Source: Candidatus Protochlamydia sp. (GTDB lineage: Bacteria > Chlamydiota > Chlamydiia > Chlamydiales > Parachlamydiaceae). Taken from it: a DNA stretch of 64,000 bases. The notes below the pieces were generated by a model. It did not search any database, had not been told where the DNA came from, and saw only the letters and a list, made by a program, of their open reading frames with translations. Of the stretch, positions 26,576-35,852 are shown piece by piece. How positions within the stretch are numbered: the first letter of the stretch is position 1; each line of letters starts with the position of its first letter. The position numbers and the translations under genes are program-made. The DNA is taken from positions 1-64,000 of the forward strand of contig JACDAQ010000039.1 of the NCBI GenBank assembly GCA_013695355.1, given 5' to 3'.

Positions 26576-28441
26576 TTAGAGTGTTTCTCTTAAATCCACA
26601 TAATCTGGAAGAGAGGGTATGTATAAAGGAAAATCCACTAATCTCTGTCTTAATGCAGCATCGCATTGATAAGTGAGGGTTTCTTTGCCATTTTTAAATT
26701 GCTCTTTACGCAAATCATATTGCATAGCTTGTTTGCATTGGCTAACTTGAAGGTCATAAGTAATTAAAATATCCGTTTCCATTTGAGTTAAAGAAGAATC
26801 TGCAAAGGCTAAGCCTGCTGCGAAGGAGTTTTCATTAAGGCTAGCTTGATAGGCTTTCTTATGTTCTATGATTGTTTCATTGCGTTTTTCCAATGAAATA
26901 TGGCCATTTTTATAATTTGCATCAATAAGAGAGATGTTTTCTTCCAGTTGCTTCTTCCAGATAATTTTTTGATTAACAAAGACATTCTGATGATAAACAT
27001 TTTTGGCATGGGCAAGATTATTGTTGCGAATATTGGCATAAGGGACTGTTAGGTTATACAATTCTTTATCTAGGTTTTCGATCAATTTATTACATTGATT
27101 GCGGTACTGAAGAAATTGAAGCTTGGTTTGGACTAAAAAAGCCATTTCCTCGTTAGAGAACAATTCTGCTATGACTGCGCGGCTTAAATCATAATGGTCA
27201 GCTAAACGAACGATCGATGAGAGGCTGTCTTGGGCATTGATCATTTGATTTAAAAAAAGAGGGCGTCTTTCATAGGGTGTTAAGGTGATTCCTGCGCGAT
27301 TATTACGGTAGGCATGTGCAAAACCCATTTTCAAATCTTCCTGTCTTTTTTCTTCAACATAAATAGGATCCTTTAAATAGCTGCAGTTTAAAAGGTAAAA
27401 TCCACTAAATGCGGTGAGGCTACCGGCAGCAAGGGCTACTGGGAGAACGGCCGGTACAAAAGAGATGGTTAATGCAATAGCCCCTATTCCAATAGCGCTT
27501 AGTAATGCGCCATAAGCATGACCATTTGAACTTTTGTTGATCCAATTGGGATTCGTTAGCCAAATTTTTCCATCAACGATCGAATAATTTTGATTTGAGT
27601 TGACCTGTATATTGAGCAGGTAGTCTCCATCCAACGGGCTTTCCTGATCAACAGGGCTTAGATTTTTATGCAAGCTCATCCACATCTTGTTCATTTGTTT
27701 TCCTTCACGAAGAGCTAGATCTTCTTCTAAATTTTGCCGATCTTGACGAATGGAAAAAAGATCGGCAACTTCAGCATCAACTTTAAAATCATTTTTTGGT
27801 ATCAACAATGATAAATGCATGAGAGAAGGGTGGTACCAGCGAGAATGAAAGGCTTTTACTTCATCATATGTTACCGCTGACAGCTTATGCGCCTTTTCCT
27901 TGTCATGCGCTTCATCAGTATCTAAAATGTGATTACGAGCTGCTTCAATAGCATCAGAATCAAGCAAAGGTTCGAAGGCAATCTGTTGAATTAAATGAAG
28001 AGCTGCTTGAGTGTGCTGAAAATTTTTTGAGACAAATGAAATCCTAATCACATGCTCCTGCTCATTTGCCGCTGTGATGGCATCGGGATGAATATCCAGG
28101 CCTAAACAATCTAACTTTTCGTGAATTTCTTCCCTGGACAATTTCGATGTGCCATAGAAGCACGCCCGTTGTGCTAAAAGCGCAACCGGCCTATTCTCCG
28201 TCTCAGATCCAGGAGGAATGGCGATGCTTAATTCAATTGTTGTATAAGGGGTGTGTGAAGGAATAGCGGTATAGATAAGGCCGTTGATCAACTCTATTGA
28301 TTCTGGTATTGCAGAAGAAGAAATTTCATCCAGGGTTTCGACCGGGTTGGTAGGGATAGCTGCATGAATTAACGGATGGCAGGCCGCAAGGGAGAGGGCT
28401 AAAAAGGAGACTGATTTATAAAAAAATGAATGTCTATTCAT
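26576..28441 (-). CDS. M16-like lipoprotein lacking the zinc site
   Basis: 621 residues. Lipobox SLAAC (Cys21) marks a lipoprotein. Residues 45-230 follow the M16 peptidase fold: LINGLIYTAIPSH, a strand IELSIAIPPGSE, then VALLAQRACFYGTSKL where active enzymes have AHFLEHMLFKGT. The zinc/catalytic His, Glu and His are Leu88, Gln91 and Arg92, so the domain cannot be a standard metallopeptidase. A hydrophobic hairpin at about 305-350 and a long helical C-terminal part (400-610) are unlike M16 enzymes. It may be a binding partner or a scaffold. It shares strand and locus with the active M16 protease, with a 332-residue gene between them. Confidence 0.8.
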   Translation of the reverse strand: MNRHSFFYKSVSFLALSLAACHPLIHAAIPTNPVETLDEISSSAIPESIELINGLIYTAIPSHTPYTTIELSIAIPPGSETENRPVALLAQRACFYGTSKLSREEIHEKLDCLGLDIHPDAITAANEQEHVIRISFVSKNFQHTQAALHLIQQIAFEPLLDSDAIEAARNHILDTDEAHDKEKAHKLSAVTYDEVKAFHSRWYHPSLMHLSLLIPKNDFKVDAEVADLFSIRQDRQNLEEDLALREGKQMNKMWMSLHKNLSPVDQESPLDGDYLLNIQVNSNQNYSIVDGKIWLTNPNWINKSSNGHAYGALLSAIGIGAIALTISFVPAVLPVALAAGSLTAFSGFYLLNCSYLKDPIYVEEKRQEDLKMGFAHAYRNNRAGITLTPYERRPLFLNQMINAQDSLSSIVRLADHYDLSRAVIAELFSNEEMAFLVQTKLQFLQYRNQCNKLIENLDKELYNLTVPYANIRNNNLAHAKNVYHQNVFVNQKIIWKKQLEENISLIDANYKNGHISLEKRNETIIEHKKAYQASLNENSFAAGLAFADSSLTQMETDILITYDLQVSQCKQAMQYDLRKEQFKNGKETLTYQCDAALRQRLVDFPLYIPSLPDYVDLRETL

Positions 28442-28476
28442 ATTATTCCTGTGAGTATTTTAGTTAACTGTTATTA

Positions 28477-28511
28477 AAAACCTGATCATAGATTTTTGAA
28501 CAGGTTCTAAG
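28477..28511. repeat. Short palindromic repeat family B, copy 3
   Basis: AAAAACCTGATCATAGATTT followed by TTGAACAGGTTCTAAG. Arms ACCTG and CAGGT pair around an AT-rich core. It lies upstream of the M16-like gene, 24 bases before the third 164-bp element; the two repeat families are adjacent only here. Confidence 0.7.
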
Positions 28512-28534
28512 AGGGTTATTAACAAAACTGGTAA

Positions 28535-28698
28535 TATACCCAAGTGAATTCAAAAATTGGAAATTTGGACTGCTTCAAAGCCCCGGGGCTGGCGTATCTA
28601 AAACGACCCAATATTATAATATGGGGTCGTTTTAGATACGTCAACCGCGGGAGCTTTCACGCTAGTCCAAATCCAATTTTTGAGTTCACTTGGGTATA
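28535..28698. repeat. MITE-like palindromic repeat, copy 3 (complete)
   Basis: 164 bases with the same TATACCCAAGTGAA / TTCACTTGGGTATA ends as copy 2 and only a few substitutions (for example CCCCGGGGCTGG for CCCCGGGGTTGG, TTTCACGCT for TTTCAAGCT). It lies between the start of the M16-like gene and the end of plsB. The near identity of the three copies implies recent spread or gene conversion. Confidence 0.85.
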
Positions 28699-28814
28699 CA
28701 CCTATCCTGCTAATCACCCTGAGCGCCTTTGAATTATTTGTGGCTATGGATATAACCCTTCATCATAAAGGGAAGATAAAGAATTTTAGAAGGAATTATA
28801 TATCCAATTTTGAA

Positions 28815-29813
28815 TCAATTGGATATAAAAAGATGATAATTTTTTCGAACTGTGTTCCAGATATACTCTGCACGTATATAGCGCTTTGTTTTTTTGTCGA
28901 CCCCTTCGCTTCCAGGAAAAACATCCATGTCAATTTCTTCTCCGAACGCCAAATGAACTGGAGTAAACTTGGCAATTCTTTTTTCTCCTACCTCTCTTTC
29001 AATGTGGCGGGGAGGGGGCATTAATTCATATGTTCTGAGGGAAAGAGGATAAAAATGGGTAGGCTTGCCAGAATGCTGGGCCATAAGGGAAAATAATTCC
29101 AAACTTTGAGGGTCAAAAGGGGCCACTTCTATTATTTTATCTGCATTTTGACGATCCCTACCACCACTTGGAGCGACGTAGATGCAACGCCCCCCATCCT
29201 TGAGAAGCTCGCCCATTGTTTTCATAGTGCGTTGATTATGGGAAATTTTTTCAGCTTTTTGCTCAATAGGGTGGCCAATATGCTTTTTTGAATAAATGCA
29301 AAGCAAATTGCGCCCCATGCTCATAGGAATGGCAACAGGATCCGAAATAACGCGGTGGCCAGCAACAAATATCATTTGAGAAGGAAAAATTGGGTCGATT
29401 TCTTCAAGAAGTAGGCTGATGATCTGGGGATCGGGCTCTGTCTGGTGATTGGCCAGAAAAATGACGTTTTCCCCATTTTTCAACTGTTTAAGTAATTTAT
29501 CAATAAAATGGCGCCCTATAACTTCAGAGGCGGGAAAGTCGATCAATGGGCGAATGAAATCAAGGCCAAATTGATAATAGTCGAAGGGCTGCCTGATGCA
29601 CTGATGGAAAATTTGGAATTGATAGGGGGCTTTGATCTGTTCGACAATTAATCGGATGAGCAATTGAAACATTGATTCGGCCGCTTCAGGTTTGCAGCTG
29701 AAGCGGGTCTCGCGAAGATAGCTATGATAGAAGTCAGTGAGCATTTTTTCTGATGAATGCTTTAAAAGGCCTTCACGGACATATTTCGACAGTCCAAGAG
29801 GGTCTTCAGTCAT
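28815..29813 (-). CDS. plsB: Glycerol-3-phosphate acyltransferase, soluble plastid-like type
   Basis: 332 residues. It makes lysophosphatidate from glycerol-3-phosphate and an acyl donor, the first step of phospholipid synthesis. The acyltransferase motif I reads NHQTEPDPQ near 143, with the glutamine/aspartate spacing found in the chlamydial and chloroplast enzymes rather than in E. coli PlsB; VAPSGGRDR near 210 is the third motif. Length fits the chlamydial protein. It follows rng with only five bases between them, as in Chlamydia (plsB next to cafE), and the other phosphatidate-pathway gene plsX is nearby on the opposite strand. Confidence 0.9.
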   Translation of the reverse strand: MTEDPLGLSKYVREGLLKHSSEKMLTDFYHSYLRETRFSCKPEAAESMFQLLIRLIVEQIKAPYQFQIFHQCIRQPFDYYQFGLDFIRPLIDFPASEVIGRHFIDKLLKQLKNGENVIFLANHQTEPDPQIISLLLEEIDPIFPSQMIFVAGHRVISDPVAIPMSMGRNLLCIYSKKHIGHPIEQKAEKISHNQRTMKTMGELLKDGGRCIYVAPSGGRDRQNADKIIEVAPFDPQSLELFSLMAQHSGKPTHFYPLSLRTYELMPPPRHIEREVGEKRIAKFTPVHLAFGEEIDMDVFPGSEGVDKKTKRYIRAEYIWNTVRKNYHLFISN

Positions 29814-29818
29814 AATGA

Positions 29819-31354
29819 TTAAACCTCAATCCGCTTATTGGTCACAGCTGAAAAAAATTGATATTCATTAAGATGCAGCCGGTCATCGCTTTCAAAAGTG
29901 AGCTGGGCGCTCATTTCAGTGGCTAATTTGGATAAATACTGCTTATCGATGACATTCAGGTAACGGTCGAGTTCCGGGTGTATAATCAGTTTTAGAGCGA
30001 ATTGTTCATGGCAGGCGATAATTTTTTTAAATGAGCGCTCTATTTCAATTGAAAGGCTTTCATGCGATTTAATGACGCCGCTACCATAGCAATAGGGACA
30101 GCTGGTAAAAATTGTCTGAAGTAGAGAGCCCCGGTTCCTTTGCCTTGTCATTTCGACTAATCCAAATTCACTCATCCCCAAGATAGTACATTTGGCAGAA
30201 TCATCTTTCATGCAATCTTTCAACCGTTCAAGTACTCTGCGCTGATTTTTTCGTAAGCGCATGTCGATGAAGTCGCAGATAATCAATCCGCCAATATTGC
30301 GCAGCCTGAGCTGCCGTGCAATTTCATCTGCAGCTTCCAAATTGATTCTGACTAAAGATTCTTCGACGTCGGCTTTGCTGCTGCTGCTTCGGCCGGAGTT
30401 AACGTCTATTGTATACATCGCTTCTGTACGGTCAAAAAATAAATAGCCGCCGCTGGGAAGCCAAATTTTTCTTCGGAGAGTTTTATCGATTTCACGCTCA
30501 ACGTTGAAACGTTCGAACATCGGAATTTTATCACGGTAATATTCGATCCGGAGGGGGTGTTCATCGGAATAACGGCTATAGAGCCTTTTACAAGTCTGAT
30601 AAGTCGCATAATCATCAATCAGCAGCCGGTCATACCTTTTGTCGATCGCTGTGATCACTGCCCTTTTGATAATATCTGATTCTGCATAAAGAAGCGTAGG
30701 CTCGGTCGATTTTTTAAAATTTTCCATAATGCTTTGCCAATTATGTAAAAGATCATGGGCTTCAGCGATCAGCATCTCCTGAGTTGCACCGGAGCTTGCA
30801 GTACGGCAAATAAGGCCCATGTCTTGCGGCATTTCAAAAGCGCGAATAAGTTTTTTTAATCTTTCCCTTGCAGTACGGTCTTCAATTTTCCGTGAGACCC
30901 CCCGATGGGACGAATTGGGTAATAAAACTAAATAACGGCCGGCAATGGAAACATTTGAGGTTAGGCGGGCCCCTTTTGAGCCGATCGGTTCCTTTACTAC
31001 CTGGACCAAGACAGCCTGGTCCTGTTTCATAATCTGTTCAATGTCCATTTGCTTTTCTTTTTCACTTAGATTTTTGATGTCGTAATCGAGATCAAAATCC
31101 ATGTCAAAAAGTTGCTCGAATTTTTTAGTGTTCTCAATAATATCGGAGATATGGATGAACCCATTTTCTCCTTCGTTAATATCAATAAAAGCTGATTGGA
31201 TGTTATGAAGGATATTCCTGACGCGCCCTCTATAGATATTGCCGGTGAGCTGCCGCTCTCTTTTCCTTTCGACGATCAGATCGCGCAATTCTCCGTTTTT
31301 TAGCAGAGCATAGCGGGTTTCTTTAGATTCAATATTAAGTAAAATTTCATGCAT
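29819..31354 (-). CDS. rng: Ribonuclease G/E family endoribonuclease
   Basis: 511 residues, the size of RNase G (no long RNase E C-terminal scaffold). S1 RNA-binding domain at about 36-130 (GNIYRGRVRNILHNIQSAFIDI at its start), catalytic domain with YTIDVNSG near 312 and CDFIDMRLRKNQRR near 355 (the two Mg-binding aspartates), and the zinc-link CPYCYGSG near 425. It matures 16S rRNA 5' ends and starts mRNA decay. It is divergent from the yceD-rpmF-plsX unit, and the 140-base gap presumably holds promoters for both. Forms an operon with plsB. Confidence 0.95.
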   Translation of the reverse strand: MHEILLNIESKETRYALLKNGELRDLIVERKRERQLTGNIYRGRVRNILHNIQSAFIDINEGENGFIHISDIIENTKKFEQLFDMDFDLDYDIKNLSEKEKQMDIEQIMKQDQAVLVQVVKEPIGSKGARLTSNVSIAGRYLVLLPNSSHRGVSRKIEDRTARERLKKLIRAFEMPQDMGLICRTASSGATQEMLIAEAHDLLHNWQSIMENFKKSTEPTLLYAESDIIKRAVITAIDKRYDRLLIDDYATYQTCKRLYSRYSDEHPLRIEYYRDKIPMFERFNVEREIDKTLRRKIWLPSGGYLFFDRTEAMYTIDVNSGRSSSSKADVEESLVRINLEAADEIARQLRLRNIGGLIICDFIDMRLRKNQRRVLERLKDCMKDDSAKCTILGMSEFGLVEMTRQRNRGSLLQTIFTSCPYCYGSGVIKSHESLSIEIERSFKKIIACHEQFALKLIIHPELDRYLNVIDKQYLSKLATEMSAQLTFESDDRLHLNEYQFFSAVTNKRIEV

Positions 31355-31444
31355 GTGGCGCCTTAAGATACCCGTATATAAGGGGAGAATTGCCCTGGAT
31401 TATAAGCCAATGGGAAGGTTCTTTTCCAGTAAAAAAGACTTCTG

Positions 31445-31473
31445 TTGGCAAAAAACACTAATTCCGCTACAAT
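31445..31473 (+). promoter_or_regulatory. Candidate sigma-70-type promoter for yceD-rpmF-plsX
   Basis: TTGGCA at 31445-31450 and TACAAT at 31468-31473 are separated by exactly 17 bases, each with one mismatch to the consensus. Transcription would start near 31480, giving a 5' leader of about 15 bases with AGGAAA before the ATG. Confidence 0.6.
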
Positions 31474-31494
31474 ATAGCTCTTTACAGGAAACAT

Positions 31495-31977
31495 ATGGAC
31501 GATGAATTTAAAATTTTTGTTGATCAGCTCAAAGACGGGCATGAAAAAATCATTCATGAAAGCCTGCCTCCAAACTTTATGGATGTCCATGAGAGCGATC
31601 TCGACTTTAAAAAAAATATTGAATTAGATGGTATGGCCTATACGGCTGAAGAAGAGTTGATTTTAAATTGGAACATTCAAACAGAAGCATTGGTCTCTTG
31701 TGCAATTTGCAATGAGAAAGTTCCTTTAGCCATCAACATAGACAACTATTACCATACTGTGCCCCTGGCTGAAATAAAGGGGGCTATTTTCAACTTCAAA
31801 GATCTTTTACGTGAAACAATTTTGGTTGAAGTTCCGGCATTTGCCGAGTGCAACCAAGGAAATTGTCCAAAACGGCAAGAGGTCTCTAAATATTTAAAAG
31901 AACCTTCCGAGGATCAAACGGATGAAGAAGATGGATTCCATCCTTTTGCCGATCTGGATTGGAAACCAAAAAGTTAA
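31495..31977 (+). CDS. yceD: YceD/DUF177-family protein
   Basis: 160 residues. The family is always found next to rpmF and acts in 23S rRNA or ribosome maturation in bacteria and plastids. Visible marks are the central CAICNEKVPLAI near 69 and the second cysteine pair CNQGNC near 121, which could bind zinc together, and an acidic C-terminus (EDQTDEEDGFHPFADLDW). The start is the ATG at 31495 with AGGAAA six bases upstream. First gene of the yceD-rpmF-plsX unit, as in Chlamydia. Confidence 0.88.
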   Translation: MDDEFKIFVDQLKDGHEKIIHESLPPNFMDVHESDLDFKKNIELDGMAYTAEEELILNWNIQTEALVSCAICNEKVPLAINIDNYYHTVPLAEIKGAIFNFKDLLRETILVEVPAFAECNQGNCPKRQEVSKYLKEPSEDQTDEEDGFHPFADLDWKPKS

Positions 31978-32001
31978 TAAAATTGATTAGGAGATGTTAC
32001 C

Positions 32002-32181
32002 ATGGCAGTGCCACGTAATCGTTTGTCGAATGCACGCAAAAACTCGAAGCGTTCGCATCATGCGAAAAAACCAAAAAGTTTGTCCGTTTGCAATAATTGC
32101 AAGCTTCCTCGTCTTCCTCATTGCAGCTGCCAAGCTTGCGGAGCCTATGGGGATACGCTGCCTGCAAACAGCCAAGCGTAA
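32002..32181 (+). CDS. rpmF: 50S ribosomal protein L32
   Basis: 59 residues, starting MAVPRNRLSNARKNSKRSHH with AGGAG eight bases upstream. The C-terminal half carries a Cys4 zinc ribbon (Cys30, Cys33, Cys43, Cys46: VCNNCKLPRLPHCSCQACG spans three of these plus an extra Cys41). It is a small, basic protein of the large subunit. It lies 24 bases after yceD and is followed nine bases later by plsX, the usual bacterial arrangement. Confidence 0.95.
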   Translation: MAVPRNRLSNARKNSKRSHHAKKPKSLSVCNNCKLPRLPHCSCQACGAYGDTLPANSQA

Positions 32182-32190
32182 TTATTTATT

Positions 32191-33210
32191 TTGAGCCTCT
32201 TGCCCATCGGGGTTGACTTAATGGGGAGTGAAAGCCTCCCCGCTACGCTGTTTGAATCCATTATGCATGCGGCTTTTAAGCTCCCTCACGTCTCATTTCT
32301 AATTTTTGCTACTTCCCCCGCTATTCAGGAGATCAGCCAGCTAAAGCAATTTCAAGATTTTATTTTGAAAGTCGATTCCCCCGTTAAATTTCATATAATT
32401 GACGAGGTGATCGATATGGACGATGAGCCTGTTGCAGCCGTGCGTCAAAAAAAAAATTCTTCTTTGGTCGTAGGGCTTCGATTGCTCAAAAGAAAGCAGC
32501 TGTCAGCGTTTATTTCCGCAGGGAACACAGGTGCTTTGATCACAGGGGCCGCCATTTTTTTGCCAAAGCTACCGGGGATTAAGCGGCCGGCCTTGCTTGC
32601 CACTTTGCCAACTGAAAAAGGGGAGGTGGCGGTCATTGATGTAGGAGGGAATGTATTGTGCAAAGCCCACCATTTGGCCCAATTCGCGGCGATGGGAGCG
32701 GCCTACCAGAGATGCTGCTACGGCATAAAACTGCCCCGAGTAGGTCTTCTAAATATTGGCGTCGAGTCGAAAAAGGGGACATCCGAAGTTCAAAGGGCTT
32801 ATAAGATATTGCAAGAGCACCATGCAAAGGGGACATCCCGGATGGAATTCGTAGGCAATATTGAAGGCAGGGGAGTCTTTCAAGGGGAAGCGGATGTGCT
32901 GGTCACAGACGGTTTTACAGGGAATGTGCTTCTTAAAACCTCTGAAGGGGTCTCAGTTTTTCTTTTGAACCAGCTGAAGCACATCGTTAAAAACACGATG
33001 CAAGGGCAGAAAGCGTCGGTTTTTTACGATCTGACAAGCCGGTTTGATTATGAAGAACACTGCGGGGCAATTATTTGCGGTGTTGACAGCATCGTCATAA
33101 AGTGCCATGGCAAATCATCTGTCAAAGGATTTTTCAATGGTATTAAAGGGGCTGTAGCCCTGGCTGAAAATGACTTCATTGCCCAGCTAAAGAAACAGCT
33201 TGCTGAATAA
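32191..33210 (+). CDS. plsX: Phosphate acyltransferase PlsX
   Basis: 339 residues. It converts acyl-ACP to acyl-phosphate for phosphatidate synthesis. The start is a TTG directly before the conserved IGVDLMGSE, and no ATG exists before it in frame. Other family blocks are [14 protein letters not shown] near 108, [10 protein letters not shown] near 132, [13 protein letters not shown] near 185, [20 protein letters not shown] near 222 and the C-terminal [17 protein letters not shown]. The last ~130 bases of this gene have a decayed duplicate at 38262-38404. Third gene of the yceD-rpmF-plsX unit; fabD/fabH do not follow, unlike in many bacteria. Confidence 0.95.
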   Translation: MSLLPIGVDLMGSESLPATLFESIMHAAFKLPHVSFLIFATSPAIQEISQLKQFQDFILKVDSPVKFHIIDEVIDMDDEPVAAVRQKKNSSLVVGLRLLKRKQLSAFISAGNTGALITGAAIFLPKLPGIKRPALLATLPTEKGEVAVIDVGGNVLCKAHHLAQFAAMGAAYQRCCYGIKLPRVGLLNIGVESKKGTSEVQRAYKILQEHHAKGTSRMEFVGNIEGRGVFQGEADVLVTDGFTGNVLLKTSEGVSVFLLNQLKHIVKNTMQGQKASVFYDLTSRFDYEEHCGAIICGVDSIVIKCHGKSSVKGFFNGIKGAVALAENDFIAQLKKQLAE

Positions 33211-33706
33211 TCAAACGCATGACAACGTGAAAAATGATAATTTTGCAGCTTTTTTATCGAAGGTGTATGACGTTGTCAACCAAGAGTTTGATTTATCAGC
33301 CCAATAAGACAGTCTGCAAAATTAGATTTAGACTTTCGATATTTAAATGCTTTAACAACCTGTTTATAGATTTTGAACAGATTCTAAGTGCTAATTGACG
33401 ATTTTCGATTTCAATTTGTTTGGCATGAAAAAGTTTATTTAAGAATTCATTTATTTCGGAGAGATTTTAAGCATATTTCTTATATCTTTTGGAATGTAAC
33501 TTGCCCCTTGCTAGTGATGGTTGCTTTTCTTAGCTACATAATTGATACATTAAATCCAGTTCATTTTCCTTACCAAGGGTAAGGAATGTAGAATATTATT
33601 ACAAGCTTCAGTATTACCTAATCATGTTGCACTTATAAAGTGGTAGTTCTTGCGAGAATCCAAACTGCATGCTAAAATTTGGATGACTAATTTAATCAAG
33701 GATTTT
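33211..33706. other. Intergenic region downstream of plsX
   Basis: 496 bases. It holds repeat family B copy 4 at 33355-33388. A 64-codon frame at 33388-33582 has no ribosome binding site and poor codon use, so I do not call it. Bases 33560-33640 show nothing I can support. Confidence 0.5.
33355..33388. repeat. Short palindromic repeat family B, copy 4
   Basis: ACAACCTGTTTATAGATTTT followed by GAACAGATTCTAAG. Matches the core of copy 3 with a few substitutions. It lies about 145 bases after the plsX stop, at the left edge of the accessory block. Confidence 0.65.
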
Positions 33707-35386
33707 ATGCCCAGACCTCTTCCGATTGGTATTAGTGATTTTAAGAAAGTGATCGAGGAAGGTTACGCTTATGTCGATAAAACACTTTTTATACAAGAGC
33801 TAATCGAAGAGGGAACAAACGTTGCCTTGATTCCACGCTTACGGCGATTTGGTAAAACGTTAAATCTTTCGATGCTGCGCTATTTTTTTGAAAAAACCTC
33901 TACCGACACCGGCCATCTTTTCTTTGCTCTAAAAATTTGGAAAAATTCAAAATATAGGGAACTGCAAGGTCAATTTCCCGTTATTTTTATTTCTCTGAAA
34001 GATGTTAAACATAGCTCTTGGCAGCAAACTTTAGCTTCCTTTCGTCAATTAATTGCGAAGGAGTTTGAACGCCACAGTTATCTTAATGATTCAGCATTTC
34101 TTTCTCCCAGTGAAAAAGAGCGCTACAATAAAATTTTATTCCTTGACGGAGATCAAAGTTCCTACGAGGATAGTCTCCGTTTTCTTTCCGAACTTTTGCA
34201 TCGGTATCATTCAAAACGAACGATCCTGTTGATTGATGAATATGATACGCCTGCCCATAGCGCCTATATGGGGGGATTTTACAATGAGTTGATATCATTT
34301 TTGCGCAATTGGCTTTCTGCAGGATTAAAAGACAACAGTTCTTTGGAGCGGGGAGTGCTGACAGGGATATTGCGAATTGCAAAGGAAAGCATATTTTCTG
34401 GATTGAATAACATTTTTACATTTACAATCTTAAATGAGACCTTCCAAGATAAATTTGGGCTGCTTGAATTCGAAGTAAAAGCGCTGCTTGAAGAATTTGA
34501 TCTTTTAGATCAAATTCCCTTGATAAGAGAATGGTATAATGGTTATCGCATAGGTTCTTGCGAAGGGATTTATAATCCATGGTCTGTTCTATCTTGCATT
34601 CAAGAAAAAGGGCGACTGGCGCCTTACTGGGTCAATACTAGCGACAATGCACTGATGAAGCAATTAATTGGTGGCGGTTCAGATGATCTGAAAGCTGATA
34701 TCGAAGAGCTTTTAAAAAATCAAGTGATTGAAAAAAATATTGAAGATGGCATTATTTTTACAGATCTTGAACGAAGTCATGAATCGGTATGGACCTTGTT
34801 GCTTTTTAGCGGCTATCTAGCGTTAACAGAAACTCCTTCGTATGGCAAACCTTGCAAATTGCGCATTCCCAATGTAGAGGTTGCCGAACTGTATCGTTCC
34901 ACAGTATTGGATTGGTTTAAAAATAGCATTCATCTTTCAAAATATCATCTGCTTCTAAAATCTTTAATTTCCGGAGATGTCGATACATTTTCAAAAATTT
35001 TTGCTGATTTTATGGTCTCTTCAATCAGTGTTTTTGACACTTCCCCTGAAGAACCGGAAAAAATCTATCATGCCTTTGTCCTTGGGATGCTCCTGGGTTT
35101 GAAGGACAGCCATGAAGTTAAATCCAATCGGGAAAGCGGCTATGGGCGTTATGATGTCATGCTCATTCCCAAAGATAAGAATGAGTTAGGAATTATAATG
35201 GAATTCAAAAAAATTACTTCTTACGATCAAATGAATTTGGAAGAGGCTGCAGCCTCTGCTCTTAAGCAAATTGAAGAAAAAAATTATCGTCAGGACCTCC
35301 TGGATCGGGGAATAAAAAAAATCCTCTACTTAGGATTGGCGTTCAAAGGAAAACAATGCAAAATTAGCAGTAAAATCCCAGTTTAA
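33707..35386 (+). CDS. AAA-type ATPase with C-terminal PD-(D/E)xK nuclease domain (DUF1703 type)
   Basis: 559 residues from the ATG at 33707, chosen because AAGGA lies five bases upstream and PLPIGISDF matches the family start. The N-terminal ATPase has YVDKTLFIQELI near 22, a P-loop of the family form IPRLRRFGKT ending at residue 51, and Walker B ILLIDEYD at 173-180. The C-terminal domain has GYGRYDVML near 477 and IIMEFKK near 496, the D...ExK arrangement of PD-(D/E)xK nucleases. Such proteins are numerous in amoeba symbionts, Bacteroidetes and some archaea and have been suggested to be mobile or defence-related; their function is unproven. It is the first gene of a block flanked by plsX and a plsX-tail duplicate. 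Confidence 0.85.
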   Translation: MPRPLPIGISDFKKVIEEGYAYVDKTLFIQELIEEGTNVALIPRLRRFGKTLNLSMLRYFFEKTSTDTGHLFFALKIWKNSKYRELQGQFPVIFISLKDVKHSSWQQTLASFRQLIAKEFERHSYLNDSAFLSPSEKERYNKILFLDGDQSSYEDSLRFLSELLHRYHSKRTILLIDEYDTPAHSAYMGGFYNELISFLRNWLSAGLKDNSSLERGVLTGILRIAKESIFSGLNNIFTFTILNETFQDKFGLLEFEVKALLEEFDLLDQIPLIREWYNGYRIGSCEGIYNPWSVLSCIQEKGRLAPYWVNTSDNALMKQLIGGGSDDLKADIEELLKNQVIEKNIEDGIIFTDLERSHESVWTLLLFSGYLALTETPSYGKPCKLRIPNVEVAELYRSTVLDWFKNSIHLSKYHLLLKSLISGDVDTFSKIFADFMVSSISVFDTSPEEPEKIYHAFVLGMLLGLKDSHEVKSNRESGYGRYDVMLIPKDKNELGIIMEFKKITSYDQMNLEEAAASALKQIEEKNYRQDLLDRGIKKILYLGLAFKGKQCKISSKIPV

Positions 35387-35852
35387 TTTTTTGTAAAATA
35401 TTATAACCCCCAATTACTTCCTATTTCACGGCATTTCACTGACTTAGTGGAACTTTCACTTCCAAAAATCATAAATGTAATTAGCTACCGCATCCCGTTT
35501 TATATATCTTTTTAGATAGCTTGCATTAACAAAATAAAAATTTTTTAATTTCAAAATTAGGTATTATTTTAAATCATCATAATACATGATTTAAATTTAA
35601 ATGTGGTTTGTTTGTGAATGTTAATAATTTTCCATTTATATGAAAATAAATCAAAGTCAAACTAAAATAAAATTTCTATTAAAAGATTTAGGGAGACGGC
35701 ATAAAGAAGTAAAATTTGAAAAACAGAAATTGGTAAGACACTAACCAAAAGAAGTCTGGAACCTTATTAATAATTATAGTTTCCGATTGATCAAAAGACA
35801 TTCTGTCTAATTAAAAAATAATTTCTTCCCCTAGTTTGCAAGTTCGCACTGA
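35387..35852. other. Intergenic region, AT-rich
   Basis: About 465 bases. A 34-codon frame at 35640-35744 (MKINQSQTKIKFLLKDLGRR at its start) has no clear ribosome binding site and is not called. No repeats of either family seen. Confidence 0.4.

Noticed and set aside
33388-33582. 64-codon frame downstream of plsX
   Set aside because: No ribosome binding site, aromatic-rich chance-like composition, and overlap with a family B repeat.
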